A stretch of 64,000 bases of DNA, taken from positions 21,018-85,017 of the forward strand of contig CAMARR010000005.1 of the NCBI GenBank assembly GCA_945860915.1. The letters are read 5' to 3'. Positions within the stretch are counted from its first letter, which is position 1; each line of letters begins with the position of its first letter. Below are positions 7,676 to 17,076 of this stretch, one piece after another. The stretch comes from Candidatus Kuenenia stuttgartensis. Lineage in GTDB: Bacteria; Planctomycetota; GCA-002687715; CAIWVZ01. The position numbers were made by a program, and so were the translations under genes. The notes beneath the pieces are model-generated. The model was not told where the DNA came from. It was given only the letters and a program-made list of their open reading frames with translations, and ran no database searches.

Positions 7676-9049
7676 CTAGCAAGCCGAGCCGACGGGCGAG
7701 AGGCGCCCTTCGACGAGTTGCCATCCAGACCATCCTCGAGCGCTCACCAGCCCCTGATCGTGGGTGACAAGGAGGACAGAGCGCTCACCCTCGCTCGCCC
7801 AAACAACAAGGCCTTCGATGACCGCCTCCCGCAACGTCGCATCAAGACCCGTGAGCGCCTCGTCTACCAGCATGACGGATGGTTCGGCGGCATACCCGCG
7901 CGCGAGGAGAAGTCGCTGTCTTTCCCCGCCCGAAAGCGCGCCCGGGCGGCGGGCGAAAAGGTCGGTGGGAAACGACGCGCGTTCCGCAGCAGTCCGCCAA
8001 CCCCCGGAACTCGCGGCTCCTGCCGCGTCCCGCAGGAGTGACTCCGCGGTCCGCCATGGGTCGAGTGCAAGCCGCGCGTCCTGACGGGTGTAATGGACGC
8101 GACGTCGTTCAGAACCACGTGGGAACTCCCCTGGAGCAACATGGAGTCGACCGGACAACGTCACGTTTCCGGTCAATGGCGCGAGCTCGCCACACAGAAT
8201 GCGACAGAGTGTCGATTTGCCCGCGCCCGATGGTCCGGTCAGTGAAGCCACCCTTCCCTCGACAAGCGTCATGCTGGACTCAGACAGCACAGGGCGACCT
8301 CCACGCGCGAAGGAAACCGCCGACGCCACTAGCAAGGGACGTGCTGCCCCATTGTGGGTCAGAGTTCGGGGGTGTGGCGTCGCTCCACCCATTCCACCCG
8401 CATCCATAGAGACAACCCGAGCCCCAATGCGGCGAGCGAATGCAAGGTCATGAGTCGCGATCAACCACGACCCCCCTGACGCCTGGTGACGTCTAATAAC
8501 CGCAGCCAGAGCCTCGATCCCGCTCTCCGAGAGTCCTGCGGTTGGCTCATCCAACAAGACACAGGGAGCGTTGGTGGCGATAACAGCCGCGATCCCGGCG
8601 CGCCGCGCTTCGCCTCCCGACAGGTCGCGGACCGTCGCATGATCGCGATGAAAAGGAAAGTCGACTGCGCGCAGAGCTGCGCTCGCGGAAGTCTCCGTTT
8701 GCCCCGCGTCGCGCGCCGCAGACCGAACCACATCGATGACCGACCATGACGGATCAAGGGCGGCGGCCGCCTCCTGCGGCCATCCGACCAAAACCCGCCC
8801 ACGCACTTTCGCCGCCGCCGTCAACAAGTTGACTTTGATCACTCCATCTAGAACTTCACATGTTCCGGAAACGCGAAATGCTTCCGGCAAGAGTCCGAGG
8901 CACGCACGTAGGACGGACGACTTCCCGACTCCCGACGCCCCAACAAGCGCGACGACCTCACCCTGCATCATCGTGAGCGACAACTTGGGGCAAGTCTGCC
9001 CCTCTTTAGTCGTGAGCTGCAGGTCATTCAGGATGAGTCGCGGTGTCAT
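7676..9049 (-). CDS. Peptide-type ABC transporter ATPase, OppD-OppF fusion
   Basis: A 457-residue protein carrying two complete ABC ATPase units in one chain, where peptide importers usually use two genes. The N-terminal unit has Walker A GASGVGKS (37-44), signature LSGGE (143-147) and Walker B CVLLDEP (163-169). The C-terminal unit has Walker A GPSGAGKS (272-279), signature LSGGERQ (372-378), VMLVDEA (392-398) and a switch His in LLVTHD. Each half is shorter than stand-alone OppD or OppF, and the C-terminal Cys/His-rich extension typical of those proteins is absent. The gene is coupled to the upstream permease by an ATGA overlap. It should energise import through the two permeases encoded upstream in the same operon. 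Confidence 0.9.
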   Translation of the reverse strand: MTPRLILNDLQLTTKEGQTCPKLSLTMMQGEVVALVGASGVGKSSVLRACLGLLPEAFRVSGTCEVLDGVIKVNLLTAAAKVRGRVLVGWPQEAAAALDPSWSVIDVVRSAARDAGQTETSASAALRAVDFPFHRDHATVRDLSGGEARRAGIAAVIATNAPCVLLDEPTAGLSESGIEALAAVIRRHQASGGSWLIATHDLAFARRIGARVVSMDAGGMGGATPHPRTLTHNGAARPLLVASAVSFARGGRPVLSESSMTLVEGRVASLTGPSGAGKSTLCRILCGELAPLTGNVTLSGRLHVAPGEFPRGSERRRVHYTRQDARLALDPWRTAESLLRDAAGAASSGGWRTAAERASFPTDLFARRPGALSGGERQRLLLARGYAAEPSVMLVDEALTGLDATLREAVIEGLVVWASEGERSVLLVTHDQGLVSARGWSGWQLVEGRLSPVGSAC

Positions 9050-10089
9050 GTACCATTCCCGCTGTCAGACTGAATCACTCCGCGAAATGCATCGCTCGAC
9101 GCATGCGATGCCCACGAGACGCAAAGGAGCACGATTCCAGGGACAACCATGACGAGGGGATCGATCAATGCAAGATCGCGAACTTCTTCAAGGACGCCCC
9201 CAAGTGACGCGAAGTCCCGAGGGAGGCCGAGGCCGAGAAATCCCAGCCCGGCCTCAGCAAGAATCGCCCCCGAAATTCCGAAGCCCGCAAGGGCTATGGC
9301 GGGGCCGCTCGCGTGAGGCAAAAAAGTCGTCATCGCAATGTGAAATCGAGTGTGGCCGAGTCCTTGCGCTGCGCGGACAAACTCGGAATGAGCAAGCCCG
9401 CGGGCTGTCACCTCCGTCATTCGAGCAAGTGCAGGGATACGAAACAACACCAGAATCAGCACAAACGACTCGACCGATGGCGGCAGTACCGCGCGCGCCG
9501 CAAGCACTGCAAGTACTGAAGGGAACGCCTGCGTTGCATCCGTGAACACTCCAATGACCCGCCCGACAACTCGCGGACACGCGGCGACCAAGAGCCCAAC
9601 CAAGATGCCTAAAACCGTCGCAGACACGGTCGTCACCAAGGCCACGAAGATACTCACACGAAGTCCGTGCAGGGTTCTGGAAGCAAGATCACGTCCGCTC
9701 GAATCCGTCCCCAAAGGATGACTCGTGTCCGAAAGGGACATGACTCGTGTGGCCTTGAAGTCGCGAGTTCCTGGGCCATGCGGAACCAGCGCACGGACGA
9801 CGACATCTCCGCTCCCGTTGAACACACGCGGCTGATGCCAGATCATAGCGAGAACTAGGAACAATGCCGCGCCGAGGAACCAACGCCTGTGAGCACCGGA
9901 CGCACAGCATCCGACTGCGGCCATCGCGACGGCGAGCGCGCCGAGATCGACCCATTCGAGTGCCGCAAACGCAGGAAACACCCAGCCACCTTCGGGTCCC
10001 GACGCGATCAACGGAGTTCCGCTCGCGAGGAACGGAGCCAGTGCGGCAAGGACAAGAAGCGCCGCGAACGCCCAAATAGGCCGTCTCAT
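9046..10089 (-). CDS. Peptide-type ABC transporter permease, OppC/DppC-like
   Basis: A 347-residue inner-membrane permease. The OppC hallmark HPLGTDSSGRD lies ahead of the core helices, and the coupling helix that contacts the ATPase follows the pattern E-A-A-G (EFVRAAQGLGHTRFHI). There are three extra hydrophobic segments in the first 90 residues (about 6-24, 50-65 and 68-86), where typical OppC proteins have only one, so the N-terminus is enlarged. Overlaps of ATGA type on both sides tie it to the OppB-like and ATPase genes, consistent with stoichiometric production of one complex. Confidence 0.88.
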   Translation of the reverse strand: MRRPIWAFAALLVLAALAPFLASGTPLIASGPEGGWVFPAFAALEWVDLGALAVAMAAVGCCASGAHRRWFLGAALFLVLAMIWHQPRVFNGSGDVVVRALVPHGPGTRDFKATRVMSLSDTSHPLGTDSSGRDLASRTLHGLRVSIFVALVTTVSATVLGILVGLLVAACPRVVGRVIGVFTDATQAFPSVLAVLAARAVLPPSVESFVLILVLFRIPALARMTEVTARGLAHSEFVRAAQGLGHTRFHIAMTTFLPHASGPAIALAGFGISGAILAEAGLGFLGLGLPRDFASLGGVLEEVRDLALIDPLVMVVPGIVLLCVSWASHASSDAFRGVIQSDSGNGT

Positions 10090-11672
10090 GGAGTCGCCTC
10101 GCGAGTCGACGGCTCGACCACGCCGACCACGGCGTGTGCAAGCAACATCACCAAGGCAGAAAGGGTGATCGCCGCGAGTCCAACAGGAAAATCGCCACGC
10201 ATCGCCGCATCGGCAAGCAAGGCGCCAACTCCATCTAGACCAAAGAGCGTCTCAACAACGACCGATCCCGTGACGACCGTTGGAAGTGAAATGGCGAGCA
10301 GTGCGAGCACAACAGGACGCGTGTGAGGCCAAACATGACGCCGTGTGATGGCCGATTCTGGCGTACCTCGCGCCCTCGCGGCCTCGATCCAGGGTGCGCG
10401 GCGCGCAACACGCGCAGCGGATTCCGTTTGACGAGCAAACACCGACGAGGCCGGAATCGCCAAGGTCACGATGGCGCCGAGAAAGGTCAAGAGTCCGACG
10501 CCAGACGCTTCCGGCATCAATCGAGTCATCATGACGAGAACAAGGGTTCCAATCCACGCCTCGGGAAGACAGGCGAGCGATATCAACCACCAAGATCCTC
10601 CGGCCTTAAACTGAGAGCGTCGCAACCCTATGAGCCCTCCGAACGCTGCGGCGATAATTAGAGCACCACCGCACGTCACCAGTGTCGTTGGGAGTCGCCG
10701 AATGACCAAGGCCATCGCGGAAGAGGAAGGGTCGACCGCAAGAGAAGGCCCAAAATCACCTCGCAGCGCGTCCGAGCACCAATTAGCCCAACGCGTTTCA
10801 GTCACCACCGCGACAAGACGCGTCAGCGTTGTCGAGGGGACGAGAGCGAAGCTACGCCGACGCCATGTCGACTGCAGCTCACTCTCAGTCGTCGATCGAG
10901 AATTGTTGTTCGTGCTTCGGGGATCCGGCAGAGCCGTGTGGGAGACAACCCAGCCCATTGCCGAATCGAAGTGGGCGTCAGGCACCTGGCTCAGTCCCTC
11001 GACCAGTTCTTCCAAAGCCCACGGGGCCCACGTTGCCGACTCTTCAGGAGGTTCTCGCCCTACGGAAAGTGCTGCCAAAGCCGAGCGCGCCGACGTGACG
11101 ATCGAGGTCGGCTGTGGAGCAAGGCTCACAACCCTGCTCCCACGAGCAGCCCACCCGCGCGTCAATCTATCCATCACCAATCCGAGGCTAGTCGCGGCGT
11201 GCTCGATTTGTCCGTTAACTTCGAGTGCATGACGCGCGAGCGATCCGTGGCGCACCAGCAGAACATAATCTCCTCGCGCGGTCACGAGCCTCTCGCGCGC
11301 AAGGCCTGCCGCTGAATTCGCCTCCGGAGAACTGGATGGCATCTCCGCATCTTCTCCTGCCAGCAGTGCAACCGAAGTTTCGTTGGAGACTCCGGCCAAC
11401 TTCGCAACATCAAGTGACTTCTCGATATTTTCCCACGCCTCGCGACACCTTACTACTGCGTCTTTCGGACTTAAGTTGACAAATGTAGGCAGGTCGAATG
11501 CCCACCGCGCCAGCGAGCGCTTTTCTGCCTCTCGGTCACGACCACGATTCGCGCCATCGTTGCGCACGGCCGGGCCCAAGAATGAAAGTAGCCCGAACGC
11601 TAAGAGCAGAACGCAGAACCAGCGCACGATAAGCCGAGTTGCTTCACGCGTAGCGCGTCGAGCGAATGTCAC
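10086..11672 (-). CDS. Peptide-type ABC transporter permease, OppB-like, with a large insertion
   Basis: A 528-residue protein, about 200 residues longer than usual OppB/DppB. The first transmembrane helix (about 17-34, WFCVLLLAFGLLSFLG) is followed by roughly 250 mainly polar, helical residues that would face the periplasm. The normal core then begins near VIRRLPTTLVTCGGALIIA, with the coupling segment EAARARGTPESAITRRHVWPH and the terminal DGVGALLADAAMRGDFPVGL region typical of the family. The GTG start at 11672 overlaps the stop of the binding-protein gene (GTGA). A longer frame from 11717 would overlap it by 49 bases and was not chosen. The insertion may contact the binding protein or the envelope. 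Confidence 0.85.
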   Translation of the reverse strand: MTFARRATREATRLIVRWFCVLLLAFGLLSFLGPAVRNDGANRGRDREAEKRSLARWAFDLPTFVNLSPKDAVVRCREAWENIEKSLDVAKLAGVSNETSVALLAGEDAEMPSSSPEANSAAGLARERLVTARGDYVLLVRHGSLARHALEVNGQIEHAATSLGLVMDRLTRGWAARGSRVVSLAPQPTSIVTSARSALAALSVGREPPEESATWAPWALEELVEGLSQVPDAHFDSAMGWVVSHTALPDPRSTNNNSRSTTESELQSTWRRRSFALVPSTTLTRLVAVVTETRWANWCSDALRGDFGPSLAVDPSSSAMALVIRRLPTTLVTCGGALIIAAAFGGLIGLRRSQFKAGGSWWLISLACLPEAWIGTLVLVMMTRLMPEASGVGLLTFLGAIVTLAIPASSVFARQTESAARVARRAPWIEAARARGTPESAITRRHVWPHTRPVVLALLAISLPTVVTGSVVVETLFGLDGVGALLADAAMRGDFPVGLAAITLSALVMLLAHAVVGVVEPSTREATP

Positions 11673-13444
11673 GGGGGGAATTTCCGCAACAACTCGCGGT
11701 CGACGAGATCCCACCACCGAAGACCCAAGTCATGAATACGTACGTTTGCGATACGTCGCGAAATTGCAAGAGCCGTCGCGGGAGACCATAGAAAGAGGCT
11801 CGGTTGCAAATCGGCAACACGTCGGTGCAAGTCGCGTCGCAGTTGTTCTCGGCGCAACGGATCGAGTTCGCGATCAATCGCGTCTAATATCCGATCGACT
11901 TCTGCGTCCGCCAATCCGCTCCAGTTGTCGCCGTCGGTTCGAGACGTCGACGAATGCCATTGCGTGCGAACATCTGGCTCAATCGAATCCACCGTCCAGA
12001 TGAGCATGGCGCCGTCGAAGCGTCCCGTTCGTCCAGCTTCGATAATCTGTCCCGCAGCGGCTGGCGTTACCGTGATTCGAACGCCGATCTTCGCCGCCTC
12101 CTCTGCGAGCACATCGCACGGAAGCGCGAACGCCGGGTTGCGCGAGATTGGGCGCAGAATAGTGAACGCGGCTTCGACATCACCCTTTCGCCGTTTGCCG
12201 TCGGGCTGACGTCGAAACCCTGCCTCATCGAGCAGTGATGCGGCCCTAGCCGGGTCGAAGGTCGGTGGCTTCGCAGCTGGATCCGCTGCCGCTAGGACAG
12301 GAGGAAATGGCCCTGTTGATCGCGTCGCAAGGCCTGCCAAGGGTCCGGCGATCAGCGCATCGATATCGAGGAGACACGACAACGCCTTGCGAACTCGCAC
12401 GTCGCCCAATACAGGATGCGCGGCAGCCCTCCCCGAGTCATTCGGATCCTTTAGGTTCCACGCAATGAACTGATAGGCCGGCAAGGTGTAAGCCGTCCGC
12501 CATGCGACGGCGTTGAATTGGGCGTCGGACGCAGCGGCCACATAGGTGTCGGCCGACAACCCGGCGATTCCGATCTGCCCGGATCGCATCCGAAGCGAAT
12601 CGGCGGTGGCATCCCCCGGTGCCTCAAAAAGAATGCGCTCGATGTAGTGCGGCCGCAGACGAAAGGGCCGCCCACCTGCATCGTCGCGAAGCCGAAGGTC
12701 CAGCCGACCTCCGTCGTGAGCCGCCACCCTGTAGGGCCCGGATGAAAGATGGCGGCGGGTCGCATTGAGTGCGACGGGATCTGTAGAGAGCGCATGAGAC
12801 GGAAGCACCGGGAAATCGAGTCCGAACGCGACAATCCCCCTGATGGAGGGCCGCTTGAGGGTCACCCGCAGCGTAGACGCGTCCGTGGCGACAACGGCGT
12901 CGATGGCCTCCATTGCATCGCGGAGCGCTGTGTCGACGAGCGGCTTGCGCATCATCTCGAACGTCCACGCGAAGTCTTGGGCTGTGACGGGCTTGCCGTC
13001 CTCCCATGTCAGATCCGTCCGAAGCGTGAAGGTGCCGACAAGACCGTCTGAGGAGGTCACGGGGAGCTGCTTTGCCGCCCACGGACGGACGACGAAGCCA
13101 GAAGGAGACGCATCTGCGTCCTCCATCAAGAGCGGTGTCCCGAGGAGCCATTTATGGAGTCGCTCGACATCCGCAGATTCCCGTCGCAGCGCATTCAGCG
13201 ACTGAAACGGCCCACGTAGCTGGACGAGCTGCCCGCCGACCCATTCGGGGCGAAAGGGGCGCTCCGCGAGATCGATCCACGATGCGCGATCGGGATTTTC
13301 CGATTCACGTGACGCAGGACCCTTGGCTGCCGACTGCGCCGCCAGGTCCCAACGCATGAGGACCAGCGTCACAAGAATGGCGAGAAAGAAAGTCGTGCGA
13401 GGCCGCAGGCCTGAGTCTCCAGTGACGGCGAAGGGACGACCCAA
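11669..13444 (-). CDS. Peptide-type ABC transporter substrate-binding protein (SBP family 5)
   Basis: This is the periplasmic solute receptor of the leftward importer. After a hydrophobic segment (TTFFLAILVTLVLM) comes a family 5 fold. Recognisable parts are LTWEDGKPVTAQDFAWTFEMM, VRVTLKRPS-like strands (LRVTLKRPS), HLSSGPYRV and LGDVRVRKALSCLLDIDAL. The start is uncertain: an ATG at 13510 overlaps the ATG of the divergent gene, so I prefer an in-frame TTG at 13444 (another TTG is at 13456). It is the first gene of a four-gene coupled operon (binding protein, OppB, OppC, fused OppDF). The ligand could be peptides, nickel chelates or other compounds and cannot be read from the sequence. Confidence 0.85.
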   Translation of the reverse strand: MGRPFAVTGDSGLRPRTTFFLAILVTLVLMRWDLAAQSAAKGPASRESENPDRASWIDLAERPFRPEWVGGQLVQLRGPFQSLNALRRESADVERLHKWLLGTPLLMEDADASPSGFVVRPWAAKQLPVTSSDGLVGTFTLRTDLTWEDGKPVTAQDFAWTFEMMRKPLVDTALRDAMEAIDAVVATDASTLRVTLKRPSIRGIVAFGLDFPVLPSHALSTDPVALNATRRHLSSGPYRVAAHDGGRLDLRLRDDAGGRPFRLRPHYIERILFEAPGDATADSLRMRSGQIGIAGLSADTYVAAASDAQFNAVAWRTAYTLPAYQFIAWNLKDPNDSGRAAAHPVLGDVRVRKALSCLLDIDALIAGPLAGLATRSTGPFPPVLAAADPAAKPPTFDPARAASLLDEAGFRRQPDGKRRKGDVEAAFTILRPISRNPAFALPCDVLAEEAAKIGVRITVTPAAAGQIIEAGRTGRFDGAMLIWTVDSIEPDVRTQWHSSTSRTDGDNWSGLADAEVDRILDAIDRELDPLRREQLRRDLHRRVADLQPSLFLWSPATALAISRRIANVRIHDLGLRWWDLVDRELLRKFPP

Positions 13445-13508
13445 GTCTAGAGCCAAAAGGCAGAACGTGCAACGCTGCGCATAACGGAAGGCCCGGTTAC
13501 AACAAGGC

Positions 13509-15089
13509 ATGGCCGTGGGTGTCGTAACGCGGATCGCGGGTTGGGGAGCCCTCGCCGTCGTTATCCCCGTCTTGCTCCTCGCCTTGGCACTGCGTCATCC
13601 GCCGCGGGCTGACTTCGTCGTCGGCAACGGGAATGAGCCTAAGTCCCTTGACCCCGCCGAGGCCTCTGCCCTGCCCGAGGGCCGCGTGGTTCGATTCCTT
13701 TTCGAGCCACTCATTGTACTCGACAACTCAACCCTCGAACCGCTCCCCGGCGCGGCCGCGTCATGGGAATCGACCGCAGATGGTCTGGCATGGACTTTTC
13801 ACCTTCGAAGCAACGGGTATTGGTCCGACGGCCATCCAGTCGTTGCCCGCGACTTTGTGAATGCGTTTCGTCGCCTCGTTGACCCAGCAACCGGATCTCG
13901 CGCGGCGGCTTACTTGCTAGACGTAACAAACGCGCGTGAGATTCGCAGCGGAAAACTCTCCGCAGACAAGCTCGGCATCGCAGCGCCGAGTCCATCCGTC
14001 CTCATGATGACCTTGGAGCGACGCCCCGCCGACTGGCTCCGCACGCTCGCCTTTCCCGCACTCGTCCCCGTCAGTATTCCCGCATCCGGGATCCCATTCG
14101 AGAATGGAAAACCGTTAATCAGCAACGGACCTTTTCGTGTGGCGTCGCGCACCCCCCGCGATCGAATTCGGCTCGAGCGCAATTCATTCCATCGTGATGC
14201 GTCGCGGTGGCCCGCGTCGGTCGACATCTTGGCTTGCGATTCGGCATCGACTCTCCTCAACATGTTTCTCACCGGTGATGTCGATTGGGTCACAGACATT
14301 CCTCCCGCGGTCATCGCCCCGCTTTCGCGCCGGAACGACGGCACCCTCCGCGCCGCACCTATGTCGGGAACCTATTTCATTCGAGTCAACACGCGCCGAC
14401 GTGCGCTAGGCAACCGCCACATACGCGCCGCTCTGGATCTCAGCATTGATCGCCGCGCGATGGCTGCAGCCGCGCTGCCGGGTGGCGAACTTCCGGCGTC
14501 GGGACTTGTGGCGCCCCTCACCGATGGGTGGCGGTCACTCGCCCTACGAGACAACGTTGCGAGGGCGCGAGAGTTACTCAAGCAAGGCCTCAAGGAAGAA
14601 GGCCTTACCGAGCTTCCACCCCTCGAATACGCGTACAACACGCTCGATCTTCACCAGACAATCGCCGAAGTCCTCCAACGCCAGTGGCAGGAGGCCCTTG
14701 GCATCCGCGTCCGACTCTCGCGCATGGAAAATGCTTCGTTGCTCGCAGCGGTGAGATCAGGAGACTTCGACCTTGCGCGTGGTTCTTGGATCGCCGACCA
14801 CCTAGACCCGACAACGTTTCTTGATGTCTTTCTTTCGGATGCTCCAAACAACCAAACCGGCTTCGCAGATCAGGACTACGACCGAGCTGTCAAAGCTGCC
14901 GCGGCGCTCCCGCCCGGCGCTCAACGGCTCGCCGCTCTCGCTTTAGCAGAGGATCGCCTCATTGCTGCATCGGCCGTGATCCCGCTTTATCACTATGCGT
15001 CCTACAACCTTGTGTCGCCTCGGGTCGATGGCTTCGGAAGCAACCCGCTCGACCTGCATTTTCCGCAGGGGATTACAAAGGGACGCTGA
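13509..15089 (+). CDS. Peptide-type ABC transporter substrate-binding protein (OppA-like)
   Basis: A 526-residue family 5 solute-binding protein. An N-terminal membrane or signal segment (about 12-29) lacks a lipobox cysteine. The domain begins with NGNEPKSLDPAEAS, the usual OppA opening, followed by YWSDGHPVVARDFVNAFRRL and LISNGPFRV, and it closes with AVIPLYHYASYNLVSPRVDG. This close match to OppA of enteric bacteria suggests oligopeptides, including cell-wall peptides, as plausible ligands. It heads the rightward importer operon, diverging from a second importer 64 bases away, and its stop overlaps the next start as TGATG. Confidence 0.92.
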   Translation: MAVGVVTRIAGWGALAVVIPVLLLALALRHPPRADFVVGNGNEPKSLDPAEASALPEGRVVRFLFEPLIVLDNSTLEPLPGAAASWESTADGLAWTFHLRSNGYWSDGHPVVARDFVNAFRRLVDPATGSRAAAYLLDVTNAREIRSGKLSADKLGIAAPSPSVLMMTLERRPADWLRTLAFPALVPVSIPASGIPFENGKPLISNGPFRVASRTPRDRIRLERNSFHRDASRWPASVDILACDSASTLLNMFLTGDVDWVTDIPPAVIAPLSRRNDGTLRAAPMSGTYFIRVNTRRRALGNRHIRAALDLSIDRRAMAAAALPGGELPASGLVAPLTDGWRSLALRDNVARARELLKQGLKEEGLTELPPLEYAYNTLDLHQTIAEVLQRQWQEALGIRVRLSRMENASLLAAVRSGDFDLARGSWIADHLDPTTFLDVFLSDAPNNQTGFADQDYDRAVKAAAALPPGAQRLAALALAEDRLIAASAVIPLYHYASYNLVSPRVDGFGSNPLDLHFPQGITKGR

Positions 15090-16102
15090 TGCACCTTTCA
15101 TTCCCCAATTCAGTCACGCTGCTGATAACGTCCTTAGTAGTTGTCGCTTTGAGTCGAACTGGATCTCGACTCAAGCACTCGAGACCTCTTACCGCGTTTC
15201 TCGCGCGCAGACTCGCCGCGACCTTCATCACGGTCATCGTTGTGCACGCGTGTGCCTTCGCATTGATGCGTGCCGTCCCAGGCGGTCCGTTCGATACGGA
15301 TCCACGCATGGATCCGATTGTGCGCGCGAATCTCGTCGCCCGCTACGGGCTAGACCGTCCGTGGATCGAGTCTTGGCTTTCAAGTCTAGGTGGAGTCTTT
15401 CGCGCGGACTTCGGTCCTTCAATGGCCTGGCGCGACAACTCGGCCACGGAAATACTCGGCGCTGGGTTTCCCGTCTCAGCGGCCCTCGGCGCACTTGCTC
15501 TTTTCTTCGCCATCGTGATCGGCGTTCCATCAGGGATCGTTGCCGCCACACAACGTGGCAAGTGGATCGATCCGGTGATTCGATCCGTGTCGAGCGTCGG
15601 ACTCGCGGTCCCTAACTTCCTCGTCGCGACAGTGCTTATCTCCGTTTTCGGCTTTGGACTGCGCTGGCTCCCTGTGGCAGGGTTCGGGACCTGGCGCCAT
15701 GCCATCCTTCCAGCTTTCGCCCTCTCACTTCCGGTTGCCGCCGCGCTTGCGCGTCTAGTTCGGACCGGACTCCTAATCGAGTTGCCAAAGGACCACGTCA
15801 GGACGGCGCGCGCCAAGGGGTTGAGCCCCCTACGTGTTCTTTGGGTACACGCGCTACCTGGCGCCCTCGGTCCAGCAGTGGCCTACATCGGACCGGCTGC
15901 CGCAACGATCCTGACCGGTTCCCTCGTCATCGAATCGATGGCCGCAATCCCTGGGATGGGCACGCATTTTGTTTCCGCAGCAATGAACCGCGACTACCCG
16001 CTCGCTCTTGGCGCGGTGGTCATTTACACAACGCTCGTCTCATTGTTCAACGTCTTCGCGGATCTTGCACACGCGCGACTTGACCCCAGGATTCGGCTAT
16101 GA
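15089..16102 (+). CDS. Peptide-type ABC transporter permease, OppB-like
   Basis: A 337-residue inner-membrane permease. The family-typical start FLARRLAATFITVIVVHACAF appears at about residue 37. It is preceded by an extra hydrophobic segment (LLITSLVVVAL), so either there is an additional N-terminal helix or the true start is internal. The region AVPGGPFD and the coupling segment HVRTARAKGLSPLRVLWVHALPG match OppB, and the end PGMGTHFVSAAMNRDYPLALG is diagnostic. It is translationally coupled to the binding protein (TGATG) and to the next permease (ATGA). Confidence 0.92.
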   Translation: MHLSFPNSVTLLITSLVVVALSRTGSRLKHSRPLTAFLARRLAATFITVIVVHACAFALMRAVPGGPFDTDPRMDPIVRANLVARYGLDRPWIESWLSSLGGVFRADFGPSMAWRDNSATEILGAGFPVSAALGALALFFAIVIGVPSGIVAATQRGKWIDPVIRSVSSVGLAVPNFLVATVLISVFGFGLRWLPVAGFGTWRHAILPAFALSLPVAAALARLVRTGLLIELPKDHVRTARAKGLSPLRVLWVHALPGALGPAVAYIGPAAATILTGSLVIESMAAIPGMGTHFVSAAMNRDYPLALGAVVIYTTLVSLFNVFADLAHARLDPRIRL

Positions 16103-17076
16103 GCGCGCCCATGTCTCCTTGGGCAATCTTGAGGCGCGATCGAACCGCCCGGGCGTGTGGCATCGTTCTGACCGCCATCGCGCTGCTGGCGATTCTAGCG
16201 GACGCCCTTCCCTTTTCTGACCCTGGATTCGTCAGCACATCGAGACGATATCAGGCTCCATCGTTCTCGTCCGTCTGGGAGCCAGCGCCTCGCGCTGCGA
16301 GCGATGTCGTCGGCGTGTGGAGCGTTGCGTCACGCGCCATCCGCCTTGCGGTGTTCGGCGACTATCAGATCGGACCGATTCTTGGCACGGACGAACTGGG
16401 ACGATGCATCCTGAGTCGAACCGTCTTCGGTTCGCGCCTATCACTCCTCGCCGCCCTTGCTGCCGCGTGCGTGACACTTCTTGTCGGCACCGCCGTCGGA
16501 ACCTGGGCCGGTTGGAAGGGTGGACGGATTGAGACGACAATCATGCGATGTGTCGACCTCGCCGATTCAGTTCCCGTGGTCTTCGTCGTGATTTTCGCAG
16601 TCTCATTCCTGCGAGCGTCTGGGATCACGAACCCGTCTGCAAAAGTTGCCGTCTTTTTCTTGACGCTCGGCGCCGTGACGTGGATCACCATGGCGCGCCT
16701 CGTTCGAGCTCATGCGCGTTCGCTCAGAGAGCAGGGATTTATCGAGTCCTCTGTCGCTCTTGGACTGACGGAGCGACGACTCGTGTGGAAGCACTTGCTC
16801 CCCAATCTCGTTCCTACAATGCTCGTCGGAATGAGCTTGACTATCCCGCGCATCCTTTTGTTCGAGTCATTCCTTTCGTTTCTCGGCATGGGCGTTGAAT
16901 CCCCCGATCTCTCGCTCGGCACATTGGCGCGGTCCGGATTCGGCGCATTCAATCCAATCGAACCACGCGCCTGGTTGCTTGCGGTGCCCGGGATCTCGCT
17001 TGCAGCACTGCTTCTGGCCTTGAACCTCCTCGGCGATTCCATTCGCGACGCATTTGACCCTAGGCTTCCCCGATGA
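16099..17076 (+). CDS. Peptide-type ABC transporter permease, OppC-like
   Basis: A 325-residue inner-membrane permease pairing with the OppB-like protein. The family signature appears as ILGTDELGRCILSRTVFGSR. The coupling helix motif is FIESSVALGLTERRLVWKHLLPN, and the end reads FLSFLGMGVESPDLSLG, then NLLGDSIRDAFDPRLPR, which are classic OppC segments. ATGA overlaps join it to both neighbours. A periplasmic stretch of about 80 residues separates the first helix from the core, which is normal for OppC. Confidence 0.93.
   Translation: MSAPMSPWAILRRDRTARACGIVLTAIALLAILADALPFSDPGFVSTSRRYQAPSFSSVWEPAPRAASDVVGVWSVASRAIRLAVFGDYQIGPILGTDELGRCILSRTVFGSRLSLLAALAAACVTLLVGTAVGTWAGWKGGRIETTIMRCVDLADSVPVVFVVIFAVSFLRASGITNPSAKVAVFFLTLGAVTWITMARLVRAHARSLREQGFIESSVALGLTERRLVWKHLLPNLVPTMLVGMSLTIPRILLFESFLSFLGMGVESPDLSLGTLARSGFGAFNPIEPRAWLLAVPGISLAALLLALNLLGDSIRDAFDPRLPR

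Noticed and set aside
13508..13511. Overlapping divergent ATG codons as the start of both binding-protein genes
   Set aside because: Starts on both strands at the same bases would leave no ribosome-binding or promoter space for the minus gene; in-frame TTG codons at 13444 or 13456 are more plausible, though not proven.
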